From JACQHM01 sp964535215 (GTDB lineage Bacteria; Methylomirabilota; Methylomirabilia; Methylomirabilales; JACQHM01), in the NCBI GenBank assembly GCA_964535215.1, contig CAZHST010000068.1, positions 1 to 13,633 on the forward strand: DNA of 13,633 nt, in the 5' to 3' direction. This document shows, piece after piece, positions 1-7,086 of this stretch (the first letter of the stretch is position 1; the number at the start of each line of letters is the position of its first letter). The position numbers were made by a program, and so were the translations under genes. The notes under the pieces are model-generated. The model saw only the letters and a program-made list of their open reading frames with translations. It was not told where the DNA came from and did not search any database.

Positions 1-231
1 CGCCTCCGGCGGCCGGCCGATCCTGGCAGCGGTCTCGGCCTCCACCCCGGTGACGAAGAACCGGCCGAGCTGCCCCGTCTCGTCCAGGACGCCCAACGCG
101 CCATAGCGGGCCTGGGCCAGCTCGGTCGCGAGGTCCACCAGCCGCTGGAGGGTCTGGTCCAGGGGGCGCTCCGTGGTGAGATCCAGCCCGGTCTCCACCA
201 GCCGCTGGAGGGCCTCCACCCACCGGCTCAT
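1..231 (-). CDS. GAF-domain sensor histidine kinase, N-terminal fragment (cut by window edge)
   Basis: Only the first 77 codons are in the window; the rest lies beyond base 1. After the start at 231 there is a helical lead with two LQRLV heptads. A GAF-domain opening follows, containing ARYGALGVLDE, then GRFFVTGV and ARIGRPPEA near the edge. That order (xRYGALGVLDE, then an F-x-x-x-G segment, then I-G-x-P-P) is characteristic of the GAF domains of DevS/DosT-like and related sensor kinases, so a cytoplasmic or membrane-associated two-component sensor is the best call. The kinase core itself is not visible, so a GAF protein with another output domain is possible. The ATG at 231 overlaps the stop of the preceding small frame (ATGA). 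However, the kinase frame stays open and protein-like upstream of this ATG as far as the G tract at 305-314, so the true protein may start further upstream (see the small ORF at 228-512). Confidence 0.72.
   Translation of the reverse strand, partial: MSRWVEALQRLVETGLDLTTERPLDQTLQRLVDLATELAQARYGALGVLDETGQLGRFFVTGVEAETAARIGRPPEA
134..212 (-). repeat. 19-bp direct repeat pair inside the kinase lead helix
   Basis: The sequence tccaccagccgctggaggg occurs at 134-152 and again at 194-212, exactly 60 bases apart and in the same frame. It encodes the two LQRLV(E/D) segments that precede the GAF domain. It is most simply an internal duplication in, or a repetitive pattern of, a signalling helix; no other role is evident. 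Confidence 0.7.
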
Positions 232-512
232 GGTCGCCCCCCGTTGGAGCAGGACAGGGCCGACGACCGTCCAGAAGGCGGCCACCGCTTGCGGGGGGAT
301 GTTACCCCCCCCCCAGCTTGCGAAACAGCCTTCTCCCACAAGGCGATTTCAAAAGACCCCTCCCGGAGCCCCGCCCACAGCGCCGCAAACACCCCCGCCC
401 GCGCGGCCGGCGCCAGGGCCCCCCCCAGCTCCTCCAGGGCCCGCTCCCAGGCCGCCCGGAGCCCCTCCCCCTCGGGCTCCAGCCCCAACCCCCAAAGGTC
501 TTGCCACCCCAT
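228..512 (-). CDS. 94-codon hypothetical ORF, probably the frameshifted N-terminal part of the GAF kinase
   Basis: No family is recognised. The ATG at 512 overlaps the WecA-like stop (TGATG), so it is translationally coupled. The first ~65 codons look like real coding sequence: G/C-rich third positions and a helical, Ala/Leu/Glu-rich product starting MGWQDLWGLGLEPEG. After a run of ten G (coding strand, 314-305) the product becomes VTSPRKRWPPSGRSS and looks like an out-of-frame shadow. At the same place the kinase frame reads IPPQAVAAFWTVVGPVLLQR and continues without a stop into MSRWVEALQ. Counting third positions between the tract and the kinase ATG gives about 21 of 24 G/C in the kinase frame and about 18 of 25 in this frame. 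One extra G (or two fewer) would fuse the two into a kinase with an extension of about 94 residues; one G fewer would end the frame at a TAA directly after the tract. As sequenced, its TGA overlaps the kinase ATG. Confidence 0.5.
   Translation of the reverse strand: MGWQDLWGLGLEPEGEGLRAAWERALEELGGALAPAARAGVFAALWAGLREGSFEIALWEKAVSQAGGGVTSPRKRWPPSGRSSALSCSNGGRP
305..314 (-). repeat. Homopolymer G10 tract (coding strand) at a reading-frame break
   Basis: Ten consecutive C on the + strand (G on the coding strand) sit exactly where the coding evidence switches frame between the small ORF and the kinase frame. A second run of eight G lies in the same ORF at 426-419. Both runs follow AGCT on the coding strand. 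Such tracts are prone to sequencing miscounts and, in living cells, to slipped-strand indels. The frame consequences are: 10 G gives a 94-residue product, 9 G gives a TAA stop right after the tract, and 11 or 8 G fuses the ORF to the GAF kinase. Confidence 0.85.
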
Positions 513-1723
513 CAGGGCCCCTCCACCCTCCAGGCCATCCCCTCCCCTCCCGACCCCTGAGAAGGGCCACCTGTCTGCCCAGGCAGGGGGTTCTGTCTTC
601 CCCTTCGCTCTAAGAGGGTGACCATCAGGAGGAGGACAAGAGCCTGGACGATCAGGAAAACGCTCACAAGCGGCGACGACGCCATCAGCAGGACCGTCGC
701 CCCGAGGCTCAAGGTCACGCTTAACGCATAGATGAAGAGGACGGCTTCTTCCTGTCGGCCGAAGAGCTCCTCCAGTCGGTGGTGGAGGTGATCCCGACCC
801 ACGTACTCGATCCACTCCTTGAAGCTCTTCACCTTCCCGGAGGCGATCCGGTCCACGGTGATATAGGACATATCGTAGATAAAGACCCCGAAGATGAAGA
901 GCGGGGCCGTCACCTTCACGAGCTCATGCTCGGCCCACTCCCCAAGGATCGCCAGACAGGCCAGGATGAACCCTAAGAAGTTGCTCCCCGCATCCCCGAG
1001 GAAGATCGTCGCCCGCCGCCCGGGCCGGAAATTGTAGGGGAGGAAGCCGAGCGTGCTCCCCAGGAGGGCCGCCGCCACCCAGCCGAGGAAGACCTGCTGG
1101 CTCTGATACGCGATGATCCCTAAGAAGATCGAGGCGATGGCGGCAAGGCCGGCGGCGAGCCCATCCATCCCGTCAAAGAAGTTCATGGCGTTGGTGATCC
1201 CGACCACCCAGAGGATCGTGAGCAACCAGTTGAGGAGCTGTCCCCACAGGGTCTGGACCGGGAAGAGGGTGATGGCAATACCGGAGGCGATGACGACCAG
1301 CGCCGAAAGGAGGAAGAGCGAAAGCTTGAGGAGGGAGGGGAGGGGATGGACATCGTCAAGAAGGCCCATGAGGAGGATGAGGGTGCCGGCGAACAGCATC
1401 CCCCAGAGGGGAGGGGCCAGGATGGCGTTGGCCAAAAGACTCCCGGTGAAGGCGAGGGCGATCGCAACCCCCCCGAGGAGGGGGGTCGGCTCCCCGTGGC
1501 GCTTCCGCTCATCCGGAAGATCGACGATCCCCCACCTTCTGGCAAAGGCCCGGATGGGCCGGACCAGGAGGAAGGCCAGGAGGAAGGAAAAGAGGAGGAT
1601 GTAGAGCCATCGGAGCCCCATCCGGGCCAACCAGACCTTGACCGGGAAGAGGAAGAGGAGGAGGAAGGTGAGGAAGGCCAGGACAAAGAGGAGCTGACCC
1701 CTTGAGGGAAGGTGAAGCGTCAT
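512..1723 (-). CDS. WecA/TagO-type polyprenyl-phosphate sugar-1-phosphate transferase
   Basis: This integral membrane enzyme of the MraY/WecA superfamily would move a HexNAc-1-phosphate from a UDP-sugar to undecaprenyl phosphate, the first step of lipid-linked glycan assembly. It has 403 residues and many hydrophobic helices. The family signatures appear in order: GIVDLPDERKRHGEPTPLLGG (from about residue 65), the Asp pair LLDD (123-124), NAMNFFDGMDG (178-188), FLGDAGS (241-247) and the HHRL motif (314-317). Those acidic residues form the Mg and nucleotide site in the family, so the enzyme appears intact. MraY is disfavoured because NAMNFFDGMDG and the HHRL loop fit the WecA branch. The first ~45 residues are an extra hydrophobic stretch, and the last ~35 are a low-complexity Gly/Gln/Pro tail. 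The start overlaps the DegT-family stop (ATGA), and the stop overlaps the next ATG (TGATG). The exact sugar is not determinable. Confidence 0.92.
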   Translation of the reverse strand: MTLHLPSRGQLLFVLAFLTFLLLFLFPVKVWLARMGLRWLYILLFSFLLAFLLVRPIRAFARRWGIVDLPDERKRHGEPTPLLGGVAIALAFTGSLLANAILAPPLWGMLFAGTLILLMGLLDDVHPLPSLLKLSLFLLSALVVIASGIAITLFPVQTLWGQLLNWLLTILWVVGITNAMNFFDGMDGLAAGLAAIASIFLGIIAYQSQQVFLGWVAAALLGSTLGFLPYNFRPGRRATIFLGDAGSNFLGFILACLAILGEWAEHELVKVTAPLFIFGVFIYDMSYITVDRIASGKVKSFKEWIEYVGRDHLHHRLEELFGRQEEAVLFIYALSVTLSLGATVLLMASSPLVSVFLIVQALVLLLMVTLLERRGRQNPLPGQTGGPSQGSGGEGMAWRVEGP

Positions 1724-2778
1724 CGGAAGCTCTCCTTTGCGGCCTCCACGACCCGCTCGAGCTCCTCGTCCTCTAGACTCGGATAAATGGGAAGCGAGAG
1801 AGCCTTCTCCCAGGCTTCTTCAGCCCCAGGAAATCCTTCCTGGCCCAAGAGACGGTGCAGGGGGCGAAAGACCGGCCGTCGGGCCTCCACGCCCCGGACC
1901 GTGAGCCGATCAAGAAACGGGGCTGCCGGCCCCGGCCCTTTTACGACATACCGGTACCAGACCCGTCCGGGAAGAAAGAGGGGTTGCTTCAGCGGAAGCG
2001 TGGAAAGCCGCTCCCGATACCGATAGGCGATCTCCTCCCGCCGCGCGAGGAACTGGGGGAGCCTCTTCAGCTGGGCACGGCCTAAGGCGGCCTGAAACTC
2101 GGTCATCTTGTAGTTAAACCGGGGTCGGACGTCTTCCTTCTCGTCGTAGGCCCTCAGGTCCCGTCCTACTCCCAAGATCCGCTCCTCGTTGGAGAGGAGC
2201 ATTCCCCCTTCCCCGGTGGTGATGAGCTTGGTGGCGTAGAAAGACAAGACGGCGGCGTCCCCGAGGCTCCCCACGGGCCTCCCCTGAACCGTCGCCCCGA
2301 GGGCCTGGGCAGCGGCCTCGATCGTGAAAAGGCCCAGCCGCTTCAGGGCCTCGACCTCGGCCGGCAGCCCAAAGGCGTGGACGACGATCAAGGCCTTGGC
2401 CCTGAAGGAGCAGACCCTTTGGGCGGCCTCGGGATCCATGTTGAAGCTTTCAGGGTCGCAGTCCACGAGGCGGGGGATCGCCCCCACGGCAAAGACGGCA
2501 TGGAGGAGGGCGGAAGAGGCATAAGACGGGAGGAGGACCTCATCCCCCTCCCCGACCTGGAAGGCCCGGAGGGCGAGGGTCAAGGCGGCGGTCCCGGAAC
2601 TTGTGGCCACCCCTCCTTTCACCCCGAGCATCGTAGAAAGCTCCCGCTCAAACGCCTCGACCTGGACCCCCTGGGCGAGAAACCCGGAGTGGAGGACCGG
2701 GGCGATGGCCTGAAGGTCCTCCTCGCCCAACGTGGGTCGGGAGTGGGGGATTGGGGGCCTTGAGTGAGCGCTAGACAT
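1720..2778 (-). CDS. DegT/DnrJ/EryC1/StrS-family PLP sugar aminotransferase with a missing conserved Asp
   Basis: This fold-type I PLP protein of the nucleotide-sugar aminotransferase family has 352 residues, slightly short for the family. Visible signatures are the N-terminal GFLAQGVQVEAFE, SSGTAAL (60-66), the Schiff-base lysine K184 in SFYATKLITTGEGG, and RFNYKMTEFQAALGRAQL near the middle. Members usually make an amino sugar from a 4-keto or 3-keto nucleotide sugar, which suits the polysaccharide genes around it. In relatives the strand before the lysine reads V-I-E-D-A-A-Q, and its Asp contacts the pyridine nitrogen of PLP. Here it reads TIEAAAQALGA, with Ala at position 155 (codon GCC). 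That could mean an inactive or altered enzyme, or a one-base error (GAC to GCC). The ATG at 2778 lies within the deacetylase stop region (8-base overlap). Confidence 0.9.
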   Translation of the reverse strand: MSSAHSRPPIPHSRPTLGEEDLQAIAPVLHSGFLAQGVQVEAFERELSTMLGVKGGVATSSGTAALTLALRAFQVGEGDEVLLPSYASSALLHAVFAVGAIPRLVDCDPESFNMDPEAAQRVCSFRAKALIVVHAFGLPAEVEALKRLGLFTIEAAAQALGATVQGRPVGSLGDAAVLSFYATKLITTGEGGMLLSNEERILGVGRDLRAYDEKEDVRPRFNYKMTEFQAALGRAQLKRLPQFLARREEIAYRYRERLSTLPLKQPLFLPGRVWYRYVVKGPGPAAPFLDRLTVRGVEARRPVFRPLHRLLGQEGFPGAEEAWEKALSLPIYPSLEDEELERVVEAAKESFR

Positions 2779-3385
2779 TGATGAAGAGCCTCAAAGGGAC
2801 AAAACCCTCGGCGTTCCGCACCCTTCCCTGGATTCCCCGGAAGTGAGCGGCGGCCCGGGCCAGCTCCAGGATGGAGAGCCCTTCCACGCCGGTCTTCACG
2901 ACCTGGGAGACATGGGCCTTGAGGGCCTTAAGCTTCTGCTCCAAAACCCCCTCGATCTCGACAAAGACGGAGGGGGCGAAGTTCGAGGTTGTGGGCCCTT
3001 CGTAGAAGAGGACGTTCCTCGTGTACCGGGAGGCGGTGATGACCGAGGTCGAAAGGTGCCGGTGGTCCTGGTGGGTGTCGTCGCCAAAGTGGACAAAGAT
3101 CAGGTCCGGCCTGATCAGGTGAAGGAAGCCCTCAACCTTCTGGATGAGGTTCCGGTCGAGGGGGACCTCGGTATCCTGGTAGCCGCCCCAGAACAGCTCT
3201 TTGGCCCCTAAGAGCTTCGCCGCCTCCTCCTGTTCTTTCTGCCTGACGTGAGGATCTCCCCCTTTCCCCCCGTCCGTCAGGACTAGGAGGAAGACGTCGT
3301 GGCCTTTCAGGGCGTACTTGATGAGCGTCCCGCCACAGCCAAACTCGATGTCATCGGGATGGGCCCCGATCGCCAGGATGTTCAC
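2771..3385 (-). CDS. PIG-L/LmbE-family zinc-dependent N-deacetylase
   Basis: This 204-residue protein has the zinc-binding AHPDD motif at residues 8-12 of MNILAIGAHPDDIEFGCGG. The second metal/catalytic cluster is THQDHR at 104-109. Both are hallmarks of the PIG-L/LmbE/MshB fold, whose members remove an N-acetyl group from GlcNAc-containing glycans, glycolipids or related substrates. The length is typical. In this setting the likely substrate is an N-acetyl sugar on a nucleotide or lipid carrier, but the exact compound is inferred only from the neighbours. Translation appears to start at GTG (3385), and the GTGA overlaps the stop of the WbqC-family gene. The stop overlaps the aminotransferase start by 8 bases. 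All key metal residues are present, so it is expected to be active. Confidence 0.92.
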   Translation of the reverse strand: MNILAIGAHPDDIEFGCGGTLIKYALKGHDVFLLVLTDGGKGGDPHVRQKEQEEAAKLLGAKELFWGGYQDTEVPLDRNLIQKVEGFLHLIRPDLIFVHFGDDTHQDHRHLSTSVITASRYTRNVLFYEGPTTSNFAPSVFVEIEGVLEQKLKALKAHVSQVVKTGVEGLSILELARAAAHFRGIQGRVRNAEGFVPLRLFINV

Positions 3386-4077
3386 GAGGGTTGCCTCCCC
3401 TGCCGGATGAGATCCAAGCTTCTGCCGCCGACGTTGAACAGCAAATCAACCACCGAGAGGTTCGGCACAAAGGGGCCGAACCGTTGCGGATAAGAAGGCG
3501 TCGCGAAGGCCTGGAAGCGGACCCGGATCCCCGCCGCCTCGAACAGCTTTAGGTCCAGATAGCCCTTCCCCCCGACGCCGGAGAGGTACGTTGTAGCCCC
3601 CAGGGCCCGGCAGATGGCGACAAGACGTGCGGTCTTCTCCTCCGGCTCCTCGAGATCCAGGGAGGAGGCCAGGACCAGCTTCGTTTGAATCTTTAAGGCC
3701 TCCACGAGATAGGAGAGGATCGTGAGGTTGAGATCAAGCAACCGGGTCCACTCCCTGCTATAGACCGCTTCAAAGAACGGTCGGTGGACGTCGAAGAAAG
3801 GGGCATGAGCGTAGTTCGAAATCAGGGCCTGAAGATGCTTCCTTCGCCAGGGAACCCTAGTGTTGATCACGACGTCGGAGATCCGTTGGGGAAAACGGTG
3901 GAGGACGGGGACGGTGAGATACTGCCAGCCGGAGGCGGTCTTGATCCGGTTCCGGTTCTGCCACTCGTTCTTCTTGAACTGGACCGTATCGAGGAGGACG
4001 AAGACCTCGACCTGGTCCATCTTGTCGAAGTACCCGATCCAGGGCAGATACTGAGGTTGGTGGATCGCCACCCTCAT
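3382..4077 (-). CDS. WbqC-family protein (polysaccharide cluster)
   Basis: This 231-residue protein begins MRVAIHQPQYLPWIGYFDKM, the signature opening of WbqC-like proteins (the H-Q-P-x-Y-L-P-W-x-G-Y-F segment at residues 6-17). It continues with the family's LLDTVQFKKNEWQNRNRIK and, late in the protein, TYLSGVGGKGYLD. WbqC-like genes are found in O-antigen and capsule clusters and near aminotransferases; their chemistry is not well settled, and a role as a sugar-modifying transferase is the usual suggestion. The start overlaps the PHP gene stop (ATGA), and its own stop overlaps the deacetylase GTG. No signal peptide or membrane segment is evident, so it is probably cytoplasmic. Confidence 0.9.
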   Translation of the reverse strand: MRVAIHQPQYLPWIGYFDKMDQVEVFVLLDTVQFKKNEWQNRNRIKTASGWQYLTVPVLHRFPQRISDVVINTRVPWRRKHLQALISNYAHAPFFDVHRPFFEAVYSREWTRLLDLNLTILSYLVEALKIQTKLVLASSLDLEEPEEKTARLVAICRALGATTYLSGVGGKGYLDLKLFEAAGIRVRFQAFATPSYPQRFGPFVPNLSVVDLLFNVGGRSLDLIRQGRQPS

Positions 4078-5597
4078 CCCCTCCTCCTGACGAAGATCGG
4101 GTTCGAGAGGAGCCGGTGGGGGGTAAGGAGCTCGATCCGGAAGAAGTCCCGCCTCCCGCTTAAAGGGGGCTCCGCGCTGAGCACCTCGTCGAGCGGTGTC
4201 CTCCCCTCAAGAGCCCGAAGCACCCGCCCGGAACGGATCAGGCGTCCCGTGAAGGGCACCTTTTTTCCGTCGCTTGATGAAACCTTGAGGTGGATCACGA
4301 TGGACCCCTCGCCTTTTACCTGAAGCTCCTCCCCCATCCGGGCCTTTTCCCCCCTTCCCTCTTGACCGATCGCGAAGTCCTCGAGGATCAAATGGGAATC
4401 AGGCAAGGGGCTTATGCTGTAGAATCGCCCTGCCTTCAGGGCGGCCAAGACGCCCTCCCGGGACCGTTCGGGGACCAGGAAGACCGTCAGGACATCACCA
4501 AGGCGCTTTGGGGGGCCGTGGTAGCCCAGCTCCCCGATTCCCCAGGTCGGTTCCCTTCGGCGTCCTTCGGTGTACTCCAAGAGGAGCCGATCCCACACCC
4601 CACCCGGCTCGGTGACGGTCACGTTGTCCTGGTAGAGGGCCCCGAACCCCGTATACCCCTGGCTTTGGAGCAGGGCTTCGGGATACGGCTCCGTCCGCAC
4701 GGTGACCGTGCCCAACGGGCCGAAGCGCTCCCGCTTAAAATCCCGCGCTTCCGGGAAGGACCAGAAGACCATTCCCCCTTTTCCCCGGACGGAGTCGATG
4801 AGCCGCTGGTACGGCTCGATGCCAAGGTTTCCCCGATACGGGGTCAGGCCCTGCGTGGCAAAGGCCTCAAGGCCCAGGAGCACCCCGATGCCGAAAGCGA
4901 CCCATCCAGGGAGCCGGTATCGCTTCTGGACCTTCAGAGTGAAATGCTTCAGCCGGACGGCCTGCTCCCGTCTTGTCCGGAGGAAGAGGAGTCCTCCTCC
5001 CATCGCCACCACGGCCATGGCCAGTTTGAGCAGGGTGCTGGGTGTAAAACATCGAACATCCAGGATCCAGCATCCGTTTCCAATGGCCGGGAGCTGGTCG
5101 TAGGCCTCAGGCTGGGAGAGCCCAACGACGAGCAGGTTCTTCTGGGCATCCCACAGGGTGAGGCCCCTTGTAAAGGGGGAGCCGGTCCAATAGTAGTAGG
5201 GGATGACTTCAACCCCGGGGATCAGGATCACGTCGGGGAATCGGGCTTGGGCCGCCTCGATGGCCTGGAGATACCGCTCGACACCCATCTTGAGGATCGA
5301 AGGCTTCTCCACGACCTTCTTCACGAGACCCCGGAAGGGGAAGAGGCCGTATTCGAACCGGAGGAGGAGATTGTCCGAAAGGATCACGGCCTCGATCCCC
5401 TCTCGCCGCGCCTCGTGGAGGATCCCCTCCAACGAGAGGGCCCCGGTGGAGAAGGTCGTGTGAACGTGGAAGGCCCCTTTCACCTGGAGGAAGGCCCGCT
5501 CAAGGGGAGCAGAAGAGACCCCCTCGACTTCTCCTTGAGAAATCACGGTCAGAAGGAGAGCAAAGAAGAACGCTCTTTCCTGGTTTCCACGGTTCAT
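4074..5597 (-). CDS. Membrane-spanning PHP-domain protein with a degenerate metal site
   Basis: This protein has 507 residues. Residues 8-25 form a hydrophobic signal-like segment (AFFFALLLTVIS). A PHP domain follows, opening GAFHVHTTFSTG with H44 and H46; then come ILSDN (73-76) and the Glu motif IPGVEV (127-131). Two likely transmembrane stretches interrupt it, about 188-206 (LLKLAMAVVAMGGG) and 231-249 (WVAFGIGVLLGLEAFA). The PHP pattern then resumes with FWSFPEA (278-284) and later GIGELGYHG. In typical PHP proteins the second motif is a Asp-His pair and the fourth is a HPE-type His motif; here they read DN and FPE, so two expected His ligands are missing. Catalysis may therefore be altered or absent. 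The C-terminal ~110 residues are strand-rich. A surface-glycan role is inferred only from position. A 30-base gap separates it from the upstream glycosyltransferase, and its stop overlaps the WbqC gene start. Confidence 0.8.
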   Translation of the reverse strand: MNRGNQERAFFFALLLTVISQGEVEGVSSAPLERAFLQVKGAFHVHTTFSTGALSLEGILHEARREGIEAVILSDNLLLRFEYGLFPFRGLVKKVVEKPSILKMGVERYLQAIEAAQARFPDVILIPGVEVIPYYYWTGSPFTRGLTLWDAQKNLLVVGLSQPEAYDQLPAIGNGCWILDVRCFTPSTLLKLAMAVVAMGGGLLFLRTRREQAVRLKHFTLKVQKRYRLPGWVAFGIGVLLGLEAFATQGLTPYRGNLGIEPYQRLIDSVRGKGGMVFWSFPEARDFKRERFGPLGTVTVRTEPYPEALLQSQGYTGFGALYQDNVTVTEPGGVWDRLLLEYTEGRRREPTWGIGELGYHGPPKRLGDVLTVFLVPERSREGVLAALKAGRFYSISPLPDSHLILEDFAIGQEGRGEKARMGEELQVKGEGSIVIHLKVSSSDGKKVPFTGRLIRSGRVLRALEGRTPLDEVLSAEPPLSGRRDFFRIELLTPHRLLSNPIFVRRRG

Positions 5598-5627
5598 AGG
5601 GTTCCTGACCTCTGCGCCCCAGCTCCC

Positions 5628-6779
5628 CTAAAGCCCTTGCTCCCCCTCAAGCAGCCCTCGGTAAAGGGCCTCGAGCTTGTGAAACATCACCTCCACGCTG
5701 TAGCGCCGCGACCGCTCCTTTGCGACCTTCCCAAGCTGGACCCTGAGTTCCGAATCGAGGAGGAGCTTCTCAATCCCTTGGGCCAGGGCCGAGGCACTCC
5801 CCGCTTCAACGAGGAGCCCCGCCTCTCCCTCCCCCAGCACCTCCGGGATCCCTCCCGCCCGAGAGGCCACGATGGGAAGGCCGGCCGCCATGGCCTCGAC
5901 TAAGGCCCTTCCCATTCCCTCGTTGAGCGACGGGAAGACAAAAAGATCGAAGGTCTGAAGAAGGGTGGGGATGTCATCCCTCCACCCGAGAAAGTGGACC
6001 CGGTCGGAAAGGCCCTCCCGAAAGGTCAAGGTCTGAAGGCGTGGAAGCTCCTCCCCCTCCCCTACCAGGGCCAGGTGGAGGTGGGGGAAGCGGGGGGCGA
6101 GGAGCGAAAAGGCCTGAAGCAGATACTTATGCCCTTTGACCGGCTCCAGCCGTCCCACAGAGCCGATCAGGAACGCCGAAAATGGAAGGCCCAGGGAGGC
6201 CCTGACGGCGTCTTTGTCGCTTTCCCCGATCCGTTCAAACCGCGTGAAGTCAACCCCGCTTTCGATGCGCACGAACTGCTCCGGCCGTCCGATCTTCCGG
6301 GTGAGGTGATCCTGAATCTCCTGGTCCGTCAGCCCGATGAGCCGGTCCGTGAAACCAGCCGCCCACCGCTCCAGAAAGATGAAAAGAGTCGTCAGCGCCC
6401 GCCCCGCATAGCCCGTAAAGATATGGCCGTGAGGGGTATGGACGATGCGGGGGACCGCCGCCAGCCGGGCGGCGAGCCTCCCCAGGATCCCGGCCTTCGA
6501 TGTATGGGTGTGGACGAGGTCGAACCTCCCTCGTCGGATGAGCCGGTAGAGCTTGAAGAAAGCCAGCACGTCTTTCACCGGTGAGGGGTTCCGGACCAGC
6601 TCGGGGACCTCCACCATCTCCACCTTTCCCTGAAGCTCCAGGTAGAGCTTTGGGAACTCCCTCGTTCTACCAAAGATCAGGCTCTGCTGGAAGAGAGGGG
6701 GAAGGCCGGCCACGGTAAGAAGCGTGTTCGTGGCCGAGCCTCCCCGGTCCAGGCGGGTGATCACGTGGAGGATCCGCAC
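5628..6779 (-). CDS. GT4-family (GT-B fold) glycosyltransferase
   Basis: This would transfer a sugar from a nucleotide sugar to a growing glycan at the inner face of the membrane. The GT4 pattern is clear: RILHVITRLDRGGSATNTLL at the N-terminus (donor-independent Gly-rich start), FDLVHTHTSKAGILGRLAAR, then VHTPHGHIF. The C-terminal half has GSVGRLEPVKGHKYLLQAF, LALVGEGEELPRL, VHFLGWRDD and the E-x7-E-like motif SLNEGMGRALVEAMA. I chose the GTG at 6779 (383 residues), because it is preceded by GGGGAAGGG six bases upstream. An in-frame TTG at 6803 would add eight residues and remains possible. Its stop lies 30 bases before the PHP gene. Sugar specificity cannot be read from the sequence. Confidence 0.9.
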   Translation of the reverse strand: MRILHVITRLDRGGSATNTLLTVAGLPPLFQQSLIFGRTREFPKLYLELQGKVEMVEVPELVRNPSPVKDVLAFFKLYRLIRRGRFDLVHTHTSKAGILGRLAARLAAVPRIVHTPHGHIFTGYAGRALTTLFIFLERWAAGFTDRLIGLTDQEIQDHLTRKIGRPEQFVRIESGVDFTRFERIGESDKDAVRASLGLPFSAFLIGSVGRLEPVKGHKYLLQAFSLLAPRFPHLHLALVGEGEELPRLQTLTFREGLSDRVHFLGWRDDIPTLLQTFDLFVFPSLNEGMGRALVEAMAAGLPIVASRAGGIPEVLGEGEAGLLVEAGSASALAQGIEKLLLDSELRVQLGKVAKERSRRYSVEVMFHKLEALYRGLLEGEQGL

Positions 6780-6785
6780 GGCTGT

Positions 6786-6817
6786 CCCTTCCCCTCCCCT
6801 CAAACCCTCTCCCCCCC
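6786..6817 (-). promoter_or_regulatory. G-rich spacer and ribosome binding site before the glycosyltransferase; potential G-quadruplex
   Basis: Read on the coding strand, this spacer contains five runs of three or more G: GGGGGGG, GGG, GGGG, GGGG and GGG. Short loops (AGA, TTTGA, A, AA) separate them, which meets the usual G-quadruplex motif. The last runs also form the purine-rich ribosome binding site for the GTG at 6779. If it folds in the mRNA it could modulate translation of the glycosyltransferase; in a genome this GC- and purine-rich it may also be chance. No terminator-like hairpin is visible here. Confidence 0.4.
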
Positions 6818-6818
6818 A

Positions 6819-7079
6819 TTAGAAGGATCTCTTCTTAAGCTTCTCCATCTGTTCAAGCTGTTCAATGTGCTCTTCCCTCTGGAAATCCTTCGGTTCATAG
6901 TACCGGGGCCCATATCGACCCGTCTTCATAAAGAAGTCGGCCATGAGGGTCACCGCCACCCAGATCAGCCCGAGGAAGAAGAGGAGGATCAAGAGGGCGG
7001 TGCGACGGCTGAGGGCGGGAAGCCCCAGGCGCCTTCGAAGCCGCCGCCCGTATCGCCGGATCCAGAACCCCCATCTCAT
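6819..7079 (-). CDS. Small single-pass membrane protein, 86 residues, unknown function
   Basis: I do not recognise a family. The N-terminus is very basic (WIRRYGRRLRRRLG, residues 6-19). One transmembrane helix follows at about 28-50 (ALLILLFFLGLIWVAVTL). The tail is charged, likely helical, and ends REEHIEQLEQMEKLKKR. By the positive-inside rule the basic N-terminus should be cytoplasmic, with the tail outside. It starts 7 bases after the stop of the 65-residue protein, so the two are probably co-translated. Coding use (many GC-ending codons) and position support a real gene. It may be an accessory subunit of a membrane glycan or peptide machine; this is inference only. Confidence 0.72.
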   Translation of the reverse strand: MRWGFWIRRYGRRLRRRLGLPALSRRTALLILLFFLGLIWVAVTLMADFFMKTGRYGPRYYEPKDFQREEHIEQLEQMEKLKKRSF

Positions 7080-7086
7080 CCTGCCA

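Noticed and set aside
4290..5903. Long open frame on the + strand (537 codons) opposite the PHP and glycosyltransferase genes
   Set aside because: The product is Pro/Gly/Glu/Asp-rich with no domain motifs and mirrors two minus-strand genes with clear family signatures. Long antisense frames are expected in a genome this GC-rich.
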